Below are positions 8,763-15,694 of a DNA stretch of 64,000 nucleotides, one piece after another; positions within the stretch are counted from its first letter, which is position 1; every line of letters starts with the position of its first letter. Below the pieces are notes generated by a model. It was given only the letters and a program-made list of their open reading frames with translations, ran no database searches and was not told the DNA's origin. The stretch is from positions 3,183,501 through 3,247,500 of the forward strand of contig NZ_CP117437.1 of NCBI RefSeq assembly GCF_030687535.1. Reading direction: 5' to 3'. A program made the translations under genes and the position numbers. The DNA comes from Pseudomonas sp. FP2335 (GTDB taxonomy: Bacteria > Pseudomonadota > Gammaproteobacteria > Pseudomonadales > Pseudomonadaceae).

Positions 8763-9710
8763 ATGAGCGACAACATCTTCACCGGCTGCATTCCCGCGCT
8801 GATGACCCCGTGCACCGCTGCGCGCAAGCCGGACTTCGACGCGCTGGTCGCCAAGGGCCGTGAGCTGATCGACGCTGGCATGAGCGCGGTGGTGTATTGC
8901 GGCTCGATGGGCGATTGGCCGCTGCTGACCGAGGCCGAGCGCCAGGAAGGCGTGGCGCGCCTGGTGGCCGCGGGCGTGCCGACCATCGTCGGCACAGGTG
9001 CGGTGAACAGCCGTGAGGCAGTGGCCCATGCAGCCCACGCGGCCAAGGTCGGCGCCCACGGCTTGATGGTGATCCCGCGTGTGTTGTCCCGCGGCGCGTC
9101 CGCCACGGCGCAGAAAGCGCACTTCTCGGCGATCCTCAAGGCCGCGCCCAACCTGCCGGCAGTGATCTACAACAGCCCGTACTACGGTTTTGCGACCCGC
9201 GCCGAGCTGTTCTTCGAACTGCGTCGTGAACACCCGAACCTGATCGGCTTCAAGGAGTTCGGCGGTGGCGCGGACCTGCGCTACGCGGCGGAACACATCA
9301 CCTCCCAGGATGACAGCGTGACCTTGATGGTCGGCGTCGACACCCAGGTGGTGCATGGTTTCGTCAACTGCAACGCCACCGGCGCCATCACCGGCATTGG
9401 CAACGCCCTGCCCCGCGAAGTCCTGCAACTGGTGGCCCTGAGCAAACAGGCGGCCAAGGGCGATGCCAAGGCCCGGCGCCTGGCCCGCGAGCTGGAGGCC
9501 GCACTGGCGGTGTTGTCATCCTTCGATGAAGGTTGCGACCTGGTGCTGTACTACAAGCACCTGATGGTGCTCAACGGTGACCAGGGCTACGCGCTGCACT
9601 TCAACGAGACGGACGTGTTGAGCGACGCCCAGCGCCGTTATGCCGAGAACCAGTACGCACTGTTCCGCCAGTGGTACGCCAACTGGTCGGCTGAGCAGAA
9701 CTTCAACTGA
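8763..9710 (+). CDS. lhpC: cis-4-hydroxy-D-proline pathway deaminase (pyrroline-4-hydroxy-2-carboxylate deaminase, DHDPS family)
   Basis: The 315-residue (beta/alpha)8 lyase has the DHDPS-family Schiff-base lysine K164 (GFKEF) and tyrosine Y136 (YNSP) at the canonical 28-residue spacing. In hydroxyproline pathways this family member converts delta-1-pyrroline-4-hydroxy-2-carboxylate to 2-oxoglutarate semialdehyde and ammonia. The operon context, between epimerase and semialdehyde dehydrogenase, supports that role over lysine biosynthesis. AAGGAG lies eight bases before ATG. A second DHDPS-family gene occurs at 54131, in a different context. Confidence 0.9.
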   Translation: MSDNIFTGCIPALMTPCTAARKPDFDALVAKGRELIDAGMSAVVYCGSMGDWPLLTEAERQEGVARLVAAGVPTIVGTGAVNSREAVAHAAHAAKVGAHGLMVIPRVLSRGASATAQKAHFSAILKAAPNLPAVIYNSPYYGFATRAELFFELRREHPNLIGFKEFGGGADLRYAAEHITSQDDSVTLMVGVDTQVVHGFVNCNATGAITGIGNALPREVLQLVALSKQAAKGDAKARRLARELEAALAVLSSFDEGCDLVLYYKHLMVLNGDQGYALHFNETDVLSDAQRRYAENQYALFRQWYANWSAEQNFN

Positions 9711-9720
9711 AGCCTTGTGC

Positions 9721-9742
9721 GCCGCTGTGCTTTGCGCAGCGG
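9721..9742 (+). other. Intercistronic hairpin in the hydroxyproline operon
   Basis: GCCGCTG, a nine-base loop and CAGCGGC form a hairpin between lhpC and the dehydrogenase gene. A run of seven T follows about nine bases later. It may partially terminate transcription or stabilise the upstream mRNA segment. The gap to the T run makes a full terminator unlikely. Confidence 0.45.
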
Positions 9743-9770
9743 CCAACCCTCTTTTTTTCAGGACGACCCC

Positions 9771-11342
9771 ATGACTCTGACGGGCACGATGCTGATCGGT
9801 CAGCACTCCCTTTGCGGCAATCGCGATGCGATCCGGGCGATCAACCCCGCCACCGACACCCCCTTGGAACCGGCCTATGCCGGTGGCAATGCTGAACAGG
9901 TGGCCCAGGCCTGCGCGTTGGCGTGGGCCGCCTTTGATGGTTATCGCGAAACTTCACTGGAGGCGCGCGCCCGTTTTCTGGAAGCCATCGCCGCGCAAAT
10001 CGAAGCGCTGGGCGATGCCTTGATCGAGCGCGCCATGGCCGAAACCGGCCTGCCGCAAGCGCGTATCAGCGGCGAACGCGGGCGCACTTGCGCGCAGCTG
10101 CGTACCTTCGCCCGCACCGTGCGTGCCGGGGAATGGCTGGATGTGCGGGTCGATAGCGCCCAGCCGCAACGCCAACCCCTGCCGCGCCCGGACCTGCGCC
10201 AGCGGCATATCGCGCTGGGCCCGGTGGCGGTGTTTGGCGCGAGCAATTTCCCCTTGGCCTTTTCGGTGGCGGGCGGCGATACCGCCTCGGCATTGGCCGC
10301 CGGTTGCCCGGTGATCGTCAAGGCCCACGGCGCCCACCCCGGCACCAGTGAGCTGGTGGGGCGTGCCGTGGCCCAGGCGGTCAAGGACTGCGGTTTGCCT
10401 GAGGGCGTGTTTTCGTTGCTGTACGGGGCCGGGCGCGAAGTGGGAATTGCGCTGGTCACCGACCCACGTATCAAGGCGGTGGGTTTTACCGGCTCGCGCA
10501 GCGGCGGCGTGGCGCTGACCCAGGCGGCCCAGGCGCGGCCCGAGCCGATTCCGGTGTATGCCGAGATGAGTTCGATCAACCCGGTGTACCTGTTTGCTGC
10601 GGCCCTTGAGGCACGGGCAGAGAACTTGGCCAAAGGGTTTGTGGCGTCGCTGACCCAGGGCGCCGGGCAGTTTTGTACCAATCCCGGCCTGGTGATGGCC
10701 GTCCAGGGCCCGGCGCTGGAGCGCTTCGTCAGCACCGCGCGGGCCTTGCTCCCGCAATGCCCGGCGCAGACCATGCTCACGCCCGGTATTTTCCAGGCTT
10801 ACGAGGCAGGTGTCGGCGCCCTGGCTGAACACGCCGAGGTGGTTGCCAGAGGTCTGGGGGCGACTGGGCCGAACCAAGGCCAGGCGCACCTGTTTGTGAC
10901 CCAGGCGAGCGAGTTTTTGAGCAATGCGCAGTTGCAGGCAGAAGTCTTCGGTGCGGCGTCGCTGGTGGTGGTGTGTGCCGACGATGAGCAGGTGCGCCAG
11001 GTCAGCGAACACCTGGAAGGCCAGCTCACCGCGACCTTGCACCTGGATGAGGCCGACCTGGCACGTGCCAAGGCCCTGCTGCCGGTACTTGAACGCAAGG
11101 CCGGGCGCCTGCTGGTCAATGGCTGGCCGACCGGCGTGGAGGTGTGCGACGCCATGGTCCACGGCGGGCCCTTCCCGGCCACGTCGGATTCGCGCAGCAC
11201 GTCGGTGGGCACCGCGGCGATCCAGCGGTTCCTGCGCCCGGTGTGCTACCAGGATTTTCCCGACGAGTTGCTGCCCTGCGCGCTCCAGGCAGGCAACCCG
11301 CTGCTGTTGCGCCGCCTGCTCGACGGTTCGAGGGAGGTCTAG
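9771..11342 (+). CDS. 2-oxoglutarate semialdehyde dehydrogenase (NADP-type aldehyde dehydrogenase)
   Basis: The 523-residue aldehyde dehydrogenase has catalytic Cys302 (GQFCTNPG) and general-base Glu265 (YAEMSS). The length and sequence fit the alpha-ketoglutaric semialdehyde dehydrogenase branch, which produces 2-oxoglutarate in the last step of hydroxyproline breakdown. The start is ATG 9771 with AGGA upstream; the longer reading from 9717 would begin inside the intercistronic hairpin. It ends three bases before the next start codon, so the two genes are tightly coupled. Confidence 0.9.
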   Translation: MTLTGTMLIGQHSLCGNRDAIRAINPATDTPLEPAYAGGNAEQVAQACALAWAAFDGYRETSLEARARFLEAIAAQIEALGDALIERAMAETGLPQARISGERGRTCAQLRTFARTVRAGEWLDVRVDSAQPQRQPLPRPDLRQRHIALGPVAVFGASNFPLAFSVAGGDTASALAAGCPVIVKAHGAHPGTSELVGRAVAQAVKDCGLPEGVFSLLYGAGREVGIALVTDPRIKAVGFTGSRSGGVALTQAAQARPEPIPVYAEMSSINPVYLFAAALEARAENLAKGFVASLTQGAGQFCTNPGLVMAVQGPALERFVSTARALLPQCPAQTMLTPGIFQAYEAGVGALAEHAEVVARGLGATGPNQGQAHLFVTQASEFLSNAQLQAEVFGAASLVVVCADDEQVRQVSEHLEGQLTATLHLDEADLARAKALLPVLERKAGRLLVNGWPTGVEVCDAMVHGGPFPATSDSRSTSVGTAAIQRFLRPVCYQDFPDELLPCALQAGNPLLLRRLLDGSREV

Positions 11343-11345
11343 GCC

Positions 11346-12581
11346 ATGCCCGAACCCGACATCATAGTGGTCGGCGCCGGTATCGTCGGCGTCGCCTGTG
11401 CCCTGCAACTGGCGCGTCAGGGCCAGCGTGTGGTGGTGGTCGACCAGCAGGCCCCGGGCATGGGCGCCTCGTGGGGCAACGCCGGCCACTTGGCGACCGA
11501 GCAAGTCTTCCCGATTGCCGACGTGTCGATCCTCAAGCGCCTGCCCGCGATGCTGCTGGACCCCATGGGCCCGCTGCGCCTGGACTGGAAATACCTGCCC
11601 CGCGCGCTGCCGTGGTTTATCCGCCTGCTGCTCAACCTGCGTCCGGCCAGCTACCGGCGCACCGTGGCGGGCATCCGCGCGCTGAACGAAGGCAGCCTGG
11701 GCGCCTGGCAGCGTTTGTTGCAGAGCATCGAACGCCCAGGGTTGTTGCATGAAAATGGCTCGTTGCTGGTATTTGAACGCGCCGAATCCCAAGCCGCCCT
11801 CGACGCGCTGCAACAGCGTATGCAACAGCAAGGCGTACCTGTGCAGGCGTGGACCGGCAGTGCCATACGCGAGGCTGCGCCGCAGTTGAGCGAGGGTATA
11901 CGCGGCGGCTTGTTTTTCCCGACGACCGGGCACTTTGTAGACCCTTATCGGGTGGTGTGCGAGTTGGTGGAGGCGGCCAAGGCCAGCGGTGTGACGTTTC
12001 TCCAGCAGCGTGTAATGGATGCCCGCCTTGAAGGCGCAGGCGTCGCGCTGCTGACCGACCAGGGCAAGCTGACGGCGCGCCAGGTGTTGATCGCCTGCGG
12101 TGCGCATTCGGCCAAACTGACCGCGGCCTTGACCGGAAAACACGTCCCGCTGGACACCGAGCGTGGCTATCACCTGATGCTGCCCCAGGAAGCGCAGCGC
12201 CTGCCGTTTGCGGTCACCTCGCTGGAACGCAAATTCATCATGACGCCGATGGCGGGCGGCTTGCGCCTGGCCGGCACGGTGGAATTCGCCGGGCTTGATC
12301 GCCCCGCGAACATGCAGCGCGCCTGGCAGTTGCATCGGTTGAGTGACGGGTTGTTCCGCCAGCCTCTGAGCGTGACGGATGCCACGCCGTGGATGGGTTT
12401 TCGGCCTTCGCTGCCGGATTCTCTACCGATTATTGATCGGGTGTGTGAGGGCAAAGTGCTGCTTGCGTTTGGGCATCAGCATTTGGGGCTGACGCAGGCG
12501 GCGGTGACGGCGGAGTGGATGGTGAAGCTGTGGAAAGGTGACTCAGCGCAGTGTGGGGCTTACCGGTTGGGGCGGTTCTGA
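11346..12581 (+). CDS. FAD-dependent D-amino acid dehydrogenase, probable D-hydroxyproline dehydrogenase
   Basis: The 411-residue DadA/DAO-family flavoprotein opens with a Rossmann dinucleotide-binding motif (IIVVGAGIVGVACALQLA) and ends with the DAO-type GHQHLGLT segment. In this operon it should oxidise cis-4-hydroxy-D-proline to pyrroline-4-hydroxy-2-carboxylate, feeding the deaminase. It is a single-chain enzyme, unlike the heteromeric LhpBEF type of P. aeruginosa, and so resembles the P. putida arrangement. It is the last gene of the operon; a REP element follows, with no intrinsic terminator. Confidence 0.88.
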   Translation: MPEPDIIVVGAGIVGVACALQLARQGQRVVVVDQQAPGMGASWGNAGHLATEQVFPIADVSILKRLPAMLLDPMGPLRLDWKYLPRALPWFIRLLLNLRPASYRRTVAGIRALNEGSLGAWQRLLQSIERPGLLHENGSLLVFERAESQAALDALQQRMQQQGVPVQAWTGSAIREAAPQLSEGIRGGLFFPTTGHFVDPYRVVCELVEAAKASGVTFLQQRVMDARLEGAGVALLTDQGKLTARQVLIACGAHSAKLTAALTGKHVPLDTERGYHLMLPQEAQRLPFAVTSLERKFIMTPMAGGLRLAGTVEFAGLDRPANMQRAWQLHRLSDGLFRQPLSVTDATPWMGFRPSLPDSLPIIDRVCEGKVLLAFGHQHLGLTQAAVTAEWMVKLWKGDSAQCGAYRLGRF

Positions 12582-12610
12582 GGGGGATGTATTACCTGAT
12601 GCATCGCTTT

Positions 12611-12633
12611 CGTGGGCAAGCCCGCTCCCACAG
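12611..12633. repeat. Single REP element
   Basis: CGTGGGCAAGCCCGCTCCCACAG is one inverted unit of the common fluorescent-pseudomonad REP. It lies in the 203-base gap between two convergent genes, the D-hydroxyproline dehydrogenase and the AraC-type regulator. No other gene or clear terminator is visible in this gap. Confidence 0.75.
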
Positions 12634-12784
12634 TTGATTGGTGTTGCTGGGCTGTCAGCGCTCGGCTGGAGATCGCCCAGACACTGCTGGTCCTCTGTGG
12701 TGTCGAGCTTTAGCGAGGCTGCGAAGGCGGCGGTACTGTTGGTAAAGACATTTCCCTTCAACCATGGAATCTGCAACATCTGCT

Positions 12785-13795
12785 CTACTTGACCAGCCGC
12801 TTCTCCTTGGACGGGCGGTAGCCAAAGTAGGAGCTGTAGCACTTGCTGAAGTGGCTCGGCGATACAAACCCGCACGCCACCAACACTTCCACCTGGGACA
12901 ACTCCGTGTGCTGCAGCAACCGCCGCGCCTCGGTGACGCGCAGTTCCATGTAGTAGCGCTGCGGCGTGGTGCCCAGTTGTTCCTTGAACAGGCGCTCCAG
13001 CTGGCGTCGCGAACGACCGGCGTAGACCGCCAACTGGTCGAGTTCCAGGGGCTCTTCGAGGTTGGCGTCCATCAGCTTGACCACCTCGCGCAACGGTGCG
13101 CTGACGCTGATGTTTTCAGTCGGCTTGATGCGCCGGTAGCGTGACTCTTCAAACGCCAGGATGTCCTCGATACCTTCGACCAGCGCTTTGCCGTGCAGGC
13201 TTTTGATCCAGTCCAGGGCCATGTGGAAGGCCCCCGAAGGGCTGGACGCGGTGAGCCGGTCGCGGTCGATCACAAAGGGTTCGCTGGTGACCTGCGCCGC
13301 TTTCGACACTTCCGCCAACGCGGGACGGTGCTCGGGGTGGATGGCGCAGTGATAGCCCTGCAGCAATCCCGCGCGGCCAAGGAACCACGAGCCATTCCAC
13401 AGTCCCGCCAGACCCACCCCGTGTTCGGCAGCCGTGCGCAACACGTGGATGAAGTCCTCGCCAGCCTTGAGTTCGGTGCGAAAACCACCGCAGATCACCA
13501 ACAATTCCAGGTCGTGCAACGCCGCCACATCCAGGCGCGCATCCGGGCGGATCACCAGGCCCAGGTCGCTGATCACTTCGCCGTCGCCCCAGCCAAAGGT
13601 GCGTGAGGCAAACAAGTCGGGGCGCAGCAGGTTGGCGGTGACCAGGGTGTCGAGGGTCTGGGTGAAGGCCGGCAGGGAAAAATGTTCGAGCAGCAAAAAA
13701 CCGACGCGGGTGACCGGCGACGGCTGTTGGGAGGGGTCATTCAGGTAGCGCAGGTTCTTGCCTTTCATGCCACCGCTGAACTGGCGTCTTTCCAT
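12785..13795 (-). CDS. GlxA-type AraC regulator (DJ-1/PfpI domain plus AraC HTH)
   Basis: The 336-residue protein has an N-terminal class-I glutamine amidotransferase-like (DJ-1/PfpI) domain (about residues 28-200) and a C-terminal AraC DNA-binding domain (about 235-330, with AGRSRRQLERLFKEQL and CGFVSPSHFSKCYSSYFG). Regulators of this build in Pseudomonas (ArgR, GbdR, CdhR and LhpR types) sense amino acids or quaternary amines. It lies downstream of, and convergent with, the hydroxyproline operon, so it is a second candidate regulator. The start at 13795 lacks a clear ribosome-binding site; an in-frame ATG at 13768 has a weak GGTGG upstream. Confidence 0.88.
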   Translation of the reverse strand: MERRQFSGGMKGKNLRYLNDPSQQPSPVTRVGFLLLEHFSLPAFTQTLDTLVTANLLRPDLFASRTFGWGDGEVISDLGLVIRPDARLDVAALHDLELLVICGGFRTELKAGEDFIHVLRTAAEHGVGLAGLWNGSWFLGRAGLLQGYHCAIHPEHRPALAEVSKAAQVTSEPFVIDRDRLTASSPSGAFHMALDWIKSLHGKALVEGIEDILAFEESRYRRIKPTENISVSAPLREVVKLMDANLEEPLELDQLAVYAGRSRRQLERLFKEQLGTTPQRYYMELRVTEARRLLQHTELSQVEVLVACGFVSPSHFSKCYSSYFGYRPSKEKRLVK

Positions 13796-14164
13796 CGAGG
13801 GTTAGCCCACTTTTATTGTTGATGCAGTGGGCGCCATCTTAGAGGATTGGCGCACCAAAACGGCGAAATCGTGGCATCCAGTGATCCAGGATCTGCGCGG
13901 ACGCCAGGATAGGCTGCGCGCGGCCGATCAGCAATCGGCGCGGTACATACAACGATTTAAACAGCCGGTTTATGCCTGATCTTGAGAAAACCGCCTGCCC
14001 GCAAAACCCGAGGCCGAGCGCTCGCAAGTGCATCTGATACGGTTTTTTCTTTGCTATCTGCCTCTGTATCGAAAGCGCCTGCGAAGAGACAATGGCGCCA
14101 CTCCCGACACCCTTGTCGAGCGCGGCAGGACTCTTCCTGACGCCCCCTTCCCTTCGGAGGCCTT
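13796..14164. other. Intergenic region without recognised genes (369 bases)
   Basis: I see no convincing reading frame, repeat or terminator here except the leader of the small ORF starting at 14165, which has GGAGG near 14157. The segment must hold the promoter of the minus-strand AraC-type gene and that of the small ORF, but no strong -35/-10 pair stands out. Confidence 0.4.
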
Positions 14165-14248
14165 ATGACCAAGATGGCAATTTTCCTGTTCGGCTTTTTA
14201 GTGCTGACCATCGGCATCGGCCTGTTGGCGACTATATCGCCGGTCTAA
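14165..14248 (+). CDS. 27-residue hydrophobic small protein
   Basis: ATG at 14165 has a strong TCGGAGG ribosome-binding site five to eight bases upstream. The ORF encodes MTKMAIFLFGFLVLTIGI followed by GLLATISPV and ends with TAA. A single transmembrane helix fills almost the whole chain, so it is a plausible small inner-membrane protein. It converges on the LysE gene with a five-base gap. I do not recognise a family; the case rests on the ribosome-binding site, the uniformly hydrophobic sequence and the absence of any other use of this stretch. Confidence 0.55.
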   Translation: MTKMAIFLFGFLVLTIGIGLLATISPV

Positions 14249-14253
14249 TGCGC

Positions 14254-14862
14254 TCAGCTGGCAAACAGCATCGGGTACAACGACAGCACCAGCAGCCCGG
14301 CCATTGACCCGTTGAACACCCGCAACAGGCGCGGCTCGCGCAACACATTGCGCAGCCCGCTGCCGCAGACGACCCAGACGCACACACTGGGCAGGTTGAC
14401 CACGGCAAACACCAGGGCAATCACCAGCACGTTGGTGACATAGCCCTCCGCTGGCGTGTAGGTGGTGATCGCGCCCAGCGCCATGATCCACGCCTTGGGA
14501 TTGACCCACTGAAACGCCGCGGCGCCGAGAAAAGTCATAGGTTTGCCGTGCTCGTCATTGCTCTCGGACATGCCGCCGGACGTCGCAATCTTCCACGCCA
14601 GGTACAACAGGTACGCCGCGCCCACATAGCGCAGCAACGTGTACGCCCACGGCAACACCTTGAACACTTCCCCCAGCCCCAGGCCGACCGCAATCACCAG
14701 CAACATGAAGCCAATACTGATCCCCAGCGCATGGGGCATCGAGCGACGAAAGCCGAAGTTCACCCCCGACGCCAACAACATGGTGTTGTTGGGACCGGGT
14801 GTAATCGAAGACACAAAGGCGAACAGCACAAAGGCTGACAGCAGGCTGGTAGACATGAACAT
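14254..14862 (-). CDS. LysE/RhtB-family amino acid exporter
   Basis: The 202-residue protein has about six hydrophobic helices and the family signature near the N-terminus (SSITPGPNNTMLLASGVNFG), plus the WVNPKAW motif. Members export amino acids or derivatives across the inner membrane; the substrate cannot be inferred. Two nearby ATG codons (14862 and 14856) are possible starts; a longer frame from 14982 is rejected because its N-terminal part is not membrane-like. It ends five bases from the stop of the convergent small ORF. Confidence 0.88.
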   Translation of the reverse strand: MFMSTSLLSAFVLFAFVSSITPGPNNTMLLASGVNFGFRRSMPHALGISIGFMLLVIAVGLGLGEVFKVLPWAYTLLRYVGAAYLLYLAWKIATSGGMSESNDEHGKPMTFLGAAAFQWVNPKAWIMALGAITTYTPAEGYVTNVLVIALVFAVVNLPSVCVWVVCGSGLRNVLREPRLLRVFNGSMAGLLVLSLYPMLFAS

Positions 14863-14969
14863 GACAGAGCATCCAGGCGCGGGGTGACAGGCCTGTGACA
14901 GTAGAGGTTTGCAGCGCCGACCGCCCCGTACAGCTGGGGGTGGATCGGGGAATACACTTTGGTCACCTG

Positions 14970-15001
14970 AAAAAGGGAGCAAGCCATGACAGCGTGCTCC
15001 C
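14970..15001 (-). terminator. Intrinsic terminator of the poly-Gly lipoprotein gene
   Basis: Read on the minus strand, GGGAGCA and TGCTCCC (14975-15001) form a seven-base-pair stem followed by five T. It lies 12 bases after the TAA of the lipoprotein gene. It should isolate that gene from lysE downstream. Confidence 0.8.
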
Positions 15002-15013
15002 TTGACTGGCTAC

Positions 15014-15190
15014 TTAACGCGGACCACCGCCACCCCCAAAGCCTGGGCCACCATGCCCACCACCTTGACCGTGCCCACCACCACCACCACCACCACCACC
15101 ACCTGGTGGTGGCATGAACATCCAGCAACCCGATAACGTGGACAACAAGGCGACCACGACGGCGGCCTTGGTCAGGTAATTCAACTTCAT
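15014..15190 (-). CDS. Small Gly/His-rich lipoprotein
   Basis: The 58-residue precursor has a lipoprotein signal peptide with lipobox LSGC (Cys at about residue 22), giving a mature lipoprotein of about 37 residues. After WMFMPPP come about ten consecutive glycines and then short HG/GG units. The glycine run is encoded by a pure GGT-type trinucleotide tract (15073-15105 region), so its length may vary without frameshift. The start is ATG 15190; the GTG/ATG-like extension to 15211 is not needed. Function is unknown; the glycine- and histidine-rich tail could bind metal. Confidence 0.75.
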   Translation of the reverse strand: MKLNYLTKAAVVVALLSTLSGCWMFMPPPGGGGGGGGGGHGQGGGHGGPGFGGGGGPR

Positions 15191-15369
15191 GACAACACTC
15201 TCACTTGGCAATATTTGTTTCGCGAGTGTTATGACAACCGCAAGTCGAGGGCGTCACGGCTATCGTGTAACGCGTTGGTAGGGTTTGTATTTGAATGAAT
15301 ACAGGTGGTTCAGGGCTCCCTGTTCGGGGGTGGCTATGTTGCGGCGATAAAACTTTATCCAAGGCAATA

Positions 15370-15402
15370 AAAAACCCCGTAGACGCTAATCTACGGGGTT
15401 TT
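15370..15402. terminator. Bidirectional intrinsic terminator after tRNA-Cys
   Basis: AAAACCCCGTAGA, six bases, then TCTACGGGGTTTT is a perfect stem of at least 13 base pairs flanked by A and T runs, so it can terminate in either direction. On the minus strand it lies seven bases past the 3' end of the tRNA. Confidence 0.88.
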
Positions 15403-15408
15403 CAAGAG

Positions 15409-15482
15409 TGGAGGCCGAGGTCGGAATCGAACCGGCGTAGGTGGATTTGCAATCCACTGCATAACCATTTTGCTACTCGGCC
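15409..15482 (-). tRNA. tRNA-Cys (GCA anticodon)
   Basis: The 74-nt minus-strand sequence begins GGCCGAGTAGC and ends CTCGGCCTCCA, with the 3' CCA encoded. The seven-base acceptor stem GGCCGAG/CTCGGCC pairs perfectly. The anticodon stem-loop TGGATTGCAAATCCA exposes GCA, and the T-arm contains GGTTCGATTCC. These features identify a cysteine tRNA. It is a single gene, followed by its own terminator. Confidence 0.96.
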
Positions 15483-15634
15483 TCAAACGATCAATGCCCT
15501 GAACACTGGCACTCACCGCATGCAAACTTGAGTGGGCTAATGAAGCCTGCCTCTACTCTAACTCATTGAATACATTGAAGTTTTTAATGCTTCGTTGCGT
15601 TCGATGGGCGCCATTATGTACGTATTTACCAAAG

Positions 15635-15688
15635 CGTGCAACCCCTTGATTTCAAAAATATTTCGTAGCGCTATCAAGGGGTTGCGCG
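15635..15688. terminator. Long inverted repeat at the 3' end of pvdQ
   Basis: CAACCCCTTGAT (15639-15650) faces ATCAAGGGGTTG (15673-15684) with a 22-base loop. Flanking bases extend pairing to about 16 pairs. It sits seven bases beyond the pvdQ stop. There is no T run, so it may protect the mRNA end or act as a factor-assisted terminator. The remaining 150 bases up to the tRNA hold nothing I recognise. Confidence 0.55.
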
Positions 15689-15694
15689 CCTGCC

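Noticed and set aside
6194..9151. 985-codon open frame on the minus strand across the permease and epimerase genes
   Set aside because: It is a GC-rich shadow of well-supported plus-strand genes; its translation is low-complexity, rich in His, Gln, Arg and Gly, and has no domain.
9954..12335. 793-codon minus-strand open frame
   Set aside because: Antisense shadow of the aldehyde dehydrogenase and FAD dehydrogenase genes; composition is typical of antisense Pseudomonas frames.
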